A DNA stretch of 8,870 bases. Source: JAVBSC01 sp031547305 (GTDB lineage: Bacteria; Desulfobacterota; Desulfovibrionia; Desulfovibrionales; Desulfovibrionaceae). Where the stretch lies: assembly GCA_031547305.1 (NCBI GenBank), contig JAVBSC010000051.1:1-8870 (forward strand), given 5' to 3'. The position numbers and the translations under genes are program-made. Below, piece by piece: positions 1 through 5,461 of this stretch; position 1 is the first letter of the stretch, and every line of letters starts with the position of its first letter. The notes beneath the pieces were generated by a model. It made no database searches. It had not been told where the DNA came from and worked only from the letters and a program-made list of their open reading frames with translations.

Positions 1-1
1 A

Positions 2-64
2 ACCGCGCGGAATTTTCCGGCGGCCCAGCCGGCCGCGGTAAAGAAGGTGAGCGAAGGAGTATAG
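2..64 (+). CDS. Probable C-terminal tail of TRAP small permease (DctQ), 5' partial
   Basis: Reading the second frame from base 2 gives a short tail, TARNFPAAQPAAVKKVSEGV, ending at TAG 62-64. Its codon choice (ccg, gcg, gcc, gtg, cag) resembles the neighbouring genes. In TRAP (tripartite ATP-independent periplasmic) operons the 4-TM small permease DctQ is usually encoded directly before DctM, often with the stop touching the next start, and that is the geometry here. The tail is polar and carries no diagnostic motif, so the DctQ identity rests on position alone. The first frame is also open to the window edge, so an upstream DctQ-DctM fusion cannot be excluded. Confidence 0.35.
   Translation, partial: TARNFPAAQPAAVKKVSEGV
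54..59 (+). promoter_or_regulatory. Ribosome binding site for dctM
   Basis: AAGGAG at 54-59 is a strong Shine-Dalgarno sequence inside the last codons of the putative dctQ. It lies 7 nt before ATA 67-69 and 37 nt before the first in-frame ATG at 97. There is no ATG, GTG or TTG at a workable distance in the dctM frame, so this site argues for a near-cognate start at 67 (or 61) rather than at 97. Confidence 0.55.
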
Positions 65-66
65 CC

Positions 67-1335
67 ATAACTTTTATCGTCACCCTGGCCATCAGCATGC
101 CCATAGCCTTCGCCCTGGGGGCCACCGGCGTGGTGCACGCCCTGCTCATGGACAACCCCACCTTTTTCACCATGCTGCCGCAGCGCATGTTTTCCGCCGC
201 CTCCAACACCAGTCTGATGGCTATTCCGCTTTTTGTTCTGGCCGGGGAACTCATGGGATTCGGCGGAGTTACGGAAAGACTGGCTGAAATGATGCGCTCC
301 TTCATGGGACATATCCGGGGCGGCATGGCCTACGTCACCGTCATGGTGGGCGCGTTTCTGGGCGCGCTGCTGGGCTCGGCCAACGCTTCCGCCGCACTGC
401 TGGGCCGGGTCATGAAGCCGGAAATGGACAAGGACGGCTACGACGAAGTCTTCTCCGCCTGCCTTTGCTCCGCCACCTCCATCCTTGGGCCGATCATCCC
501 GCCCAGCATGGTCTTTATCGTCTACGGCGTGTCCGCCCAGGTTTCCATAGGCGAGATGTTCTTTGCCGGCATCATGCCCGGCCTCTTGCTGGCTATGGCT
601 TTCATGATTCTCATTTATTTCATGGGCCGGAGCATGGGCTCCAGATGGGAATCAAAGCCCAGAACCTCCTGGGGCAGGCGGGCGGGCAGCCTGGCCAAAG
701 CCGCGCCGGCCCTGCTGGTGCCCTTTGTGATCCTGGGCGGCATTCTGGGCGGCATGACCACTCCCACGGAATCCGCGGCCACCGCTTCCTTTGTGGCCCT
801 GCTTCTGGGCTGTTTCGTGTACAAGAAGCTAAAATTCCGGGATATTCCCACTATACTGCGGCGCACCGGCGTGACCAGCGCTGGCATCATGATCATCGTG
901 GCCATGGCCAATATCCTCGGCTGGACCATGGCCCTGGATCAACTGCCCCAGACCATTGCCGAAGCCATGCTCTCCCTGACCGACAACAAGTGGGTGCTCC
1001 TTTTCCTCATCAACGTCTTCCTGCTCTTTGTCGGCATGGTCATGGAAACCATCGCGGCCATCATCATCCTGGTGCCGGTCTTTCTGCCCATTGTCAGCCA
1101 GGTGGGCATAGATCCCGTGCACTTCGGCGTGATCATGTGCATCAACCTGATCATCGGCCTGCTCACCCCGCCGGTGGGCGTGGCCCTGTTCACCACTTCC
1201 ATCATCACCCGCGTGCCCCTGCGCCTGCTTATCCAGCCCATCTGGAAGTGGGTGGGCGTGAGCGTGCTGGTTCTGTTCATCTGCACCTATATTCCGCGGA
1301 TAGTCACTTTCCTTCCCTATACCTTCCTCAGATAG
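67..1335 (+). CDS. dctM: TRAP transporter large permease, DctM subunit
   Basis: Large membrane subunit of a TRAP transporter. With DctQ and a periplasmic binding protein (both outside the window) it imports organic acids or related compounds using the sodium or proton gradient. The protein is hydrophobic throughout, with about 11-12 membrane segments. DctM hallmarks, numbered from ATG 97, are IPLFVLAGELM (43-53), the GSANASAALLGRVMKPEM stretch followed by DKDGYD (93-116), ILGPIIPPSMVFIVYG (129-144) and, near the end, HFGVIMCINLIIGLLTPPVG. From ATG 97 it has 412 residues, slightly short of the usual ~425, and the first helix would be cut. The in-frame upstream residues TFIVTLAIS restore that helix. 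I therefore place the start at ATA 67, after AAGGAG 54-59; ATA 61, ATG 97 or a base error are alternatives. The stop TAG overlaps the ribosome binding site of the next gene. The substrate cannot be read from the sequence. Confidence 0.93.
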   Translation: MTFIVTLAISMPIAFALGATGVVHALLMDNPTFFTMLPQRMFSAASNTSLMAIPLFVLAGELMGFGGVTERLAEMMRSFMGHIRGGMAYVTVMVGAFLGALLGSANASAALLGRVMKPEMDKDGYDEVFSACLCSATSILGPIIPPSMVFIVYGVSAQVSIGEMFFAGIMPGLLLAMAFMILIYFMGRSMGSRWESKPRTSWGRRAGSLAKAAPALLVPFVILGGILGGMTTPTESAATASFVALLLGCFVYKKLKFRDIPTILRRTGVTSAGIMIIVAMANILGWTMALDQLPQTIAEAMLSLTDNKWVLLFLINVFLLFVGMVMETIAAIIILVPVFLPIVSQVGIDPVHFGVIMCINLIIGLLTPPVGVALFTTSIITRVPLRLLIQPIWKWVGVSVLVLFICTYIPRIVTFLPYTFLR

Positions 1336-1346
1336 GAGCGCCCGGC

Positions 1347-2498
1347 ATGGTTCAGTATCAATACAACAATCCCACGCAGATCGAATTCGGCCCCGGCGCG
1401 ATCCGTAAAATTCCGGACAAGCTCAAGGCCCTGGGCGGCAGCCGCCTGATGATCGTCACGGACAAAGGCGTTTCCGGGGCGGGCATTCTGGACAAAATAA
1501 CCGCGCCCCTCAACGGGGCCGGCATACCCTTTGAAGTCTTTGACCGCGTCCTGCCGGACCCCAGCACCGAAGTCATTGAGGAAATCTTCAGCATGATCCG
1601 GGCCGACTGCTCGGACGTCATCCTGGCTGTGGGCGGCGGCAGCCCCATTGACGCGGCCAAGGGCGCGAGTCTGCTGGCCGGAAACCCCGGCAGGCTCCAG
1701 GACTACGGCGGGGTCGGCAAAGTCAAGCATAAGGGCCTGCCCCTTATTGCCGTGCCCACCACCGCCGGCACCGGCAGCGAGGTGACCGTCTTCGCCGTGC
1801 TTTCCGACCTGGCCGCCAACCTGAAATTCACCGTGACCAGCACCTTGATCGCCCCGGACGTGGCCGTGCTGGACCCGGAACTCACCCTGACCCTGCCGCC
1901 CGGCCTGACCGCGGCCACCGGCCTGGACGCCATGACCCACGCCGTGGAAGCCTACACCTCGCTCATCAGCGAGCCCATCAGCGACGCCCTGGCTCTGGAA
2001 GCCGCGCGCCTGCTCTACCGCTGGCTGCCCCAGGCCGTGAACTGCGGCTCCTCCATTGAAGCCCGCGCCATGGTCCTGCAGGGCTCGCTTCTGGCCGGCA
2101 TCGCCTTCAACAACGCCTTCCTGGGCCTGGCCCACGCCATCGCCAGCCCGCTGGGCGCGCACTTCCATGTGCCGCACGGCCTGGCCAATGCCGTAATCCT
2201 GCCCTATGTCATGGAATACAACCACATGGCCGCCCCGGAAAAATACATCAACCTCGGCAAAGCCATGGGCATTGGCCTCGCCGACGGCGACATCTACACC
2301 CGGGCCCACGCCGCCGTCAGCGCCATGGAAAAATTCGTGGAGCTCTGCGGACTGCCCCGCCGCCTGCGCGACGTGGGCGCCAAAGCGGAACTCCTGGACC
2401 AGGTGGCCGAAGACGCCCTGCTCAGCGTCCAACTGCGCTTTAACTGCCGCAGCGCCAACGCCAAACAGATCCGCGCCGTTCTGGAGAAAGCGTTTTAG
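1347..2498 (+). CDS. Iron-containing (group III) alcohol dehydrogenase
   Basis: NAD(P)-dependent alcohol/aldehyde oxidoreductase of the Fe-ADH family, 383 residues, the usual length, cytoplasmic. The N-terminal domain has the family's YNNPTQIEFGPGAI opening and the dinucleotide-binding GGGSPIDAAK (96-105), followed by PTTAGTGSEVT (137-147). The C-terminal helical domain holds the four expected metal ligands: Asp194 and His198 in TGLDAMTHAVEAY, His263 in LGLAHAIASP, and His277 in HFHVPHGLANAV. The start is ATG 1347, because AGGAG (1334-1338) lies 8 nt upstream and overlaps the dctM stop, which indicates translational coupling. The open frame extends much further upstream but only as an out-of-frame shadow of dctM. 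Family members reduce or oxidise lactaldehyde, 1,3-propanediol, butanol, methanol or sulfoacetaldehyde; the exact substrate is not decidable here. The neighbours (TRAP importer before, aldehyde oxidoreductase after) suggest it makes or removes the aldehyde handled by Mop. Confidence 0.95.
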   Translation: MVQYQYNNPTQIEFGPGAIRKIPDKLKALGGSRLMIVTDKGVSGAGILDKITAPLNGAGIPFEVFDRVLPDPSTEVIEEIFSMIRADCSDVILAVGGGSPIDAAKGASLLAGNPGRLQDYGGVGKVKHKGLPLIAVPTTAGTGSEVTVFAVLSDLAANLKFTVTSTLIAPDVAVLDPELTLTLPPGLTAATGLDAMTHAVEAYTSLISEPISDALALEAARLLYRWLPQAVNCGSSIEARAMVLQGSLLAGIAFNNAFLGLAHAIASPLGAHFHVPHGLANAVILPYVMEYNHMAAPEKYINLGKAMGIGLADGDIYTRAHAAVSAMEKFVELCGLPRRLRDVGAKAELLDQVAEDALLSVQLRFNCRSANAKQIRAVLEKAF

Positions 2499-2503
2499 AG
2501 GAG

Positions 2504-2526
2504 TTTGAGGGGCGGAGCCCCTCAAA
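2504..2526 (+). promoter_or_regulatory. Perfect intercistronic hairpin before the aldehyde oxidoreductase gene
   Basis: TTTGAGGGGC (2504-2513) is followed by a GGA loop and its exact complement GCCCCTCAAA (2517-2526), a 10-bp stem with six G-C pairs. It fills almost the whole gap between the alcohol dehydrogenase stop (2498) and the mop ribosome binding site (2529-2534). No U-tract follows, so it is not a convincing intrinsic terminator. A partial terminator, an mRNA processing or stability element, or a translation modulator are all possible. Confidence 0.7.
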
Positions 2527-2528
2527 TC

Positions 2529-2534
2529 AGGAGG
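2529..2534 (+). promoter_or_regulatory. Ribosome binding site for the aldehyde oxidoreductase gene
   Basis: AGGAGG, a near-perfect anti-16S match, lies 10 nt before ATG 2545 and only 2 nt after the hairpin ending at 2526. It fixes the start of the 944-residue protein and suggests strong initiation independent of the upstream gene. Confidence 0.75.
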
Positions 2535-2544
2535 ATTCATCATA

Positions 2545-5379
2545 ATGCATTTAAGAAAACTATGCCTGATCATAAACGGCGCGGAGCGCATGGTGGTCTG
2601 CGATCCGGAGCGGGACAGCCTGGCGGCGCTTTTGCGGCGCATCGGGCTTACCGGCGTGAAGGTGGGCTGCGGGGCCGGCCAGTGCGGAGCCTGTTCGGTC
2701 ATTCTGGACGGCAAGGTGGTCCGGTCCTGTACGCGGAAGATGAAGAATATTAAGGATTATAGCGAGATCACCACTATTGAGGGCATTGGCGCGCCCAATT
2801 ACCCGCATCCGTTGCAGCGGGCCTGGATCACTTACGGCGGGGTGCAGTGCGGTTTTTGCACGCCGGGGTTCATTGTTTCCGCCAAGGGGCTGCTGGATGT
2901 GAATCCGTCGCCGAGCCGGGAAGACGTGCGCGACTGGTTCAAAAAGCACCAGAACATCTGCCGCTGCACCGGCTACAAACCCCTGGTGGACGCGGTCATG
3001 GCCGCGGCCAGGGTCATGCGCGGCGAAGCGACCATGGAAGACATCACCTTCAAAGCGCCGGCTGACGGCGAATACTACGGCAGCGCCCTGCCGCGCCCGG
3101 CCGCCCTGGCCAAGGTCTGCGGCGTGTGCGACTACGGCGACGACCTGGGCCTGAAAATGCCGGCCGGCACCCTGCACCTGGCCATCGTTCAACCGGGATT
3201 GTCCCATGCGAGAATCAAGGGCATCGACTTCGCGGAAGCGGAAAAAATGCCCGGCGTGGTCAAGGTGATCACGGCCAAAGACATTATTGCCTGTGGCGGC
3301 ACCAACCGCATCAACATTCCGGTCATTCACCCGCGCTCCAGGGCCAACGGCTCGGAACGGCCCATCCTGATGGACGACAAGGTCTTCCGCTACGGCGACG
3401 TGCTGGCCGTGGTCGCGGCCAAAACCAGGGAAGAAGCCAGGGCGGCAGCCAGGGCGGTCAAGCCGGACCTGGAGCCCCTGCCGGAAAACCTGAGCTATCT
3501 GGATTCCGTACTGCCGGACGCGGCCCTGGTGCACGACGGCATGCCCAACATCTACATGGAGCAGCCCCTGTACAAGGGCGAGGACGTGCGGCCCATTCTG
3601 GACAACGCGGAATTCATGGTTGAAGGCGGCTTCCACACCCAGCGCGAGCCGCACCTGTCCGTTGAACCGGACATTGTCCAGGCCTACTGGGGCGACGACG
3701 GCATGCTGACCATCCACTGCAAGTCCCAGGCCATTCAGACAGCCCGCCAGGCCATGGCCAAGGGCATCGGCGTGGAACTGGACAGAATCCGGGTCATTGA
3801 AAATCCCACGGGCGCCAGCTTCGGCTACGCCACCTCGCCGGGCAGCTACGCCCTCACGGCCGCCTGCGCGGTCATTCTGGAGCAACCGGTCACCCTGACC
3901 ATGTCTTACGAGGAACACCAGCACTTCAGCGGCAAACGCACGCCATCGTACATCAACGCGCGCATGAGCTGCGACGCCAAGGGCAAGATCAACGCCCTGG
4001 AATTCGACATGGGCATTGACCACGGCCCGTACACGGAACTGGCCCACGCCCTGCTGCTCAAGGTGGTGCGCTTCATGGCCTTTCCGTACAGCATCCCCAA
4101 TGTGACCGGCCTGGCCCGCATGGCCCACAGCAACCACAACTTCGGCGTGGCCTATCGGGGCTTCGGCTCACCGCAGGTTTACACCTGCTCGGAATCCCTG
4201 GTGGACATGCTGGCGGCAAAAATCGGCATGGATCCCTTTGACTTCCGCTACGCCAACATCGCCCGGCCGGGCGACACAAACCTGAACAGCTACCCCTTCA
4301 AGCAATACCCAATGCAGGAGATCATGGACGCCATGCGCCCCCTGTACCAGGCGGCCAAAGAACGGGCCCGCGTGGAATCGACTCCGGATAAACCTCGCGG
4401 AGTCGGCCTGGCCTGGAGCGGCTTCAACGTGACCATCGGCGCTTTCGACCGGGCGCAAATCGCCCTGGAACTGATGCCGGACGGCAGCTTCACCCCTTAC
4501 AACACCTGGCAGGCTCAGGGCCAGGGCGGCGACATCGGCGCGCTCACCCTGGCCTGCGAAGCCCTCAAACCCCTGGGCGTGACCCCGGACAAAATCCGCC
4601 TGGTCATGAACGACAGCAAACTCTGTCCGGATACCGGCATTTCCGCCGGCAGCCGCAGCCACTACATGGCCGGCAACGCCACCATCTACGCGGCTGACCG
4701 GCTTATGGCCGCCATGCGCAAGCCGGACGGCGGCTACCGCACCCACGCGGAAATGCTGACGGAAGGCATACCCACCAAGTACGTGGGCTTGCACGAGCTT
4801 TCCAACTCCGGCTGCCGCGGCCTGAACCCGAACACCGGCGTGGGCGACCCCACTCCAACCTACATGTACGGCCTGTTCATGAGCGAGGTGGAAGTGGACG
4901 CGGCCACAGGCAAAACCAAGGTCCTGGGCGTGAGCACGGTGGGCGACGTGGGCGTGATCGCCAACAAGCTGGCTGTGGAAGGCCAGGCCTACGGCGGCAT
5001 CTCCCACTGCATCGGCTTCGCCCTGTCCGAGGACTACGACGACCTGAAAAAACATACAAACATCATCCCCAGCGGCGTTCCACAGATCGACGCCGTGCCG
5101 GACGACATCAAGCTGATCCACCTGGAAAACGCCCGGCCGGACGGCCCCTTCGGCTCTTCCGGCTGCTCGGAACTCTACCAGTCCGGCGGGCACATGGCCG
5201 TAATCAACGCCATCAAAGACGCCACCGGCGTGCGCATCTACGAACTGCCGGCCACCCCGGCCAAGGTCAAAGCCGGCCTGGACGCCCTGGCCCGCGGCGA
5301 AGAAATCAAGCCGGCAAAATACTTCCTGGGCTCGGATTTGTACGACGCCCTGGAAGAGATTAAGGCTAACCCGGTGTAA
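2545..5379 (+). CDS. mop: Molybdenum aldehyde oxidoreductase (xanthine oxidase family, Mop-type)
   Basis: Oxidises aldehydes to carboxylic acids with water at a molybdenum-molybdopterin centre (cytosine dinucleotide form in the D. gigas enzyme), passing electrons through two 2Fe-2S clusters. The order matches D. gigas Mop. A plant-ferredoxin-type domain (about 1-75) has Cys42, Cys47, Cys50 and Cys62. A helical 2Fe-2S domain (about 80-158) has Cys102, Cys105, Cys139 and Cys141 (QCGFCTPGF, ICRCTGYKP). The molybdopterin domains follow, with GASFGYATSPG (423-433), AYRGFGSPQ (536-544), GQGGDIG (659-665) and the catalytic glutamate Glu876 in GPFGSSGCSEL. It has no flavin domain, as in Mop. Length is 944 against a remembered 907; most of the excess is a C-terminal extension of about 30 residues. 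Remembered D. gigas pocket residues Phe425, Phe494, Leu497 and Tyr535 align to Thr, Leu, Ala and Phe, so the substrate may differ. Hairpins flank the gene. An identity other than aldehyde oxidoreductase (another hydroxylase of the family) is possible but less likely. Confidence 0.93.
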   Translation: MHLRKLCLIINGAERMVVCDPERDSLAALLRRIGLTGVKVGCGAGQCGACSVILDGKVVRSCTRKMKNIKDYSEITTIEGIGAPNYPHPLQRAWITYGGVQCGFCTPGFIVSAKGLLDVNPSPSREDVRDWFKKHQNICRCTGYKPLVDAVMAAARVMRGEATMEDITFKAPADGEYYGSALPRPAALAKVCGVCDYGDDLGLKMPAGTLHLAIVQPGLSHARIKGIDFAEAEKMPGVVKVITAKDIIACGGTNRINIPVIHPRSRANGSERPILMDDKVFRYGDVLAVVAAKTREEARAAARAVKPDLEPLPENLSYLDSVLPDAALVHDGMPNIYMEQPLYKGEDVRPILDNAEFMVEGGFHTQREPHLSVEPDIVQAYWGDDGMLTIHCKSQAIQTARQAMAKGIGVELDRIRVIENPTGASFGYATSPGSYALTAACAVILEQPVTLTMSYEEHQHFSGKRTPSYINARMSCDAKGKINALEFDMGIDHGPYTELAHALLLKVVRFMAFPYSIPNVTGLARMAHSNHNFGVAYRGFGSPQVYTCSESLVDMLAAKIGMDPFDFRYANIARPGDTNLNSYPFKQYPMQEIMDAMRPLYQAAKERARVESTPDKPRGVGLAWSGFNVTIGAFDRAQIALELMPDGSFTPYNTWQAQGQGGDIGALTLACEALKPLGVTPDKIRLVMNDSKLCPDTGISAGSRSHYMAGNATIYAADRLMAAMRKPDGGYRTHAEMLTEGIPTKYVGLHELSNSGCRGLNPNTGVGDPTPTYMYGLFMSEVEVDAATGKTKVLGVSTVGDVGVIANKLAVEGQAYGGISHCIGFALSEDYDDLKKHTNIIPSGVPQIDAVPDDIKLIHLENARPDGPFGSSGCSELYQSGGHMAVINAIKDATGVRIYELPATPAKVKAGLDALARGEEIKPAKYFLGSDLYDALEEIKANPV

Positions 5380-5399
5380 AACGCCAAACCGGAAATCCG

Positions 5400-5442
5400 C
5401 CGGTAAAACAGCGGGGGTGTCCGCCCCTTGCGGTTTTACCGG
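5400..5442 (+). promoter_or_regulatory. Long intercistronic hairpin after the aldehyde oxidoreductase gene
   Basis: CCGGTAAAAC (5400-5409) pairs exactly with GTTTTACCGG (5433-5442). Inside it, after one A-G mismatch, 5411-5417 pairs with 5425-5431 (five Watson-Crick and two G-U pairs), leaving a 7-nt loop. It lies 20 nt past the mop stop. The downstream bases are only weakly T-rich (GATTTATTTC), so it may be a leaky terminator or a 3' stabiliser of the mop message. It contains the GTG at 5417 and ends 19 nt before the preferred start ATG 5462. Confidence 0.7.
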
Positions 5443-5461
5443 TCAGGATTTATTTCAGCCC

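Noticed and set aside
465..1346. Long + strand extension of the alcohol dehydrogenase frame over dctM
   Set aside because: The translation is His/Arg/Pro-rich nonsense overlapping the clear DctM protein; ATG 1347 has its own AGGAG site and gives the normal Fe-ADH length.
2504..2526. Intrinsic terminator ending the TRAP/ADH unit
   Set aside because: There is no run of T after the stem, and the ribosome binding site begins 2 nt later, so full termination is not supported; kept as a hairpin of unknown role.
1317..2714. 465-residue open frame on the minus strand opposite the alcohol dehydrogenase, and a similar 525-residue one at 2560-4137
   Set aside because: Both are antisense shadows of GC-rich genes with strong family motifs on the + strand. 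Their translations are low-complexity (rich in Gly, Ala, His, Val, Gln) and have no recognisable domain.
3436..3457. Tandem 10-bp repeat GCCAGGGCGG with 12-bp period inside the aldehyde oxidoreductase gene
   Set aside because: It encodes an Ala/Arg helix (EARAAARAV) that aligns with an Ala-rich helix in D. gigas Mop without an insertion; a codon-level coincidence.
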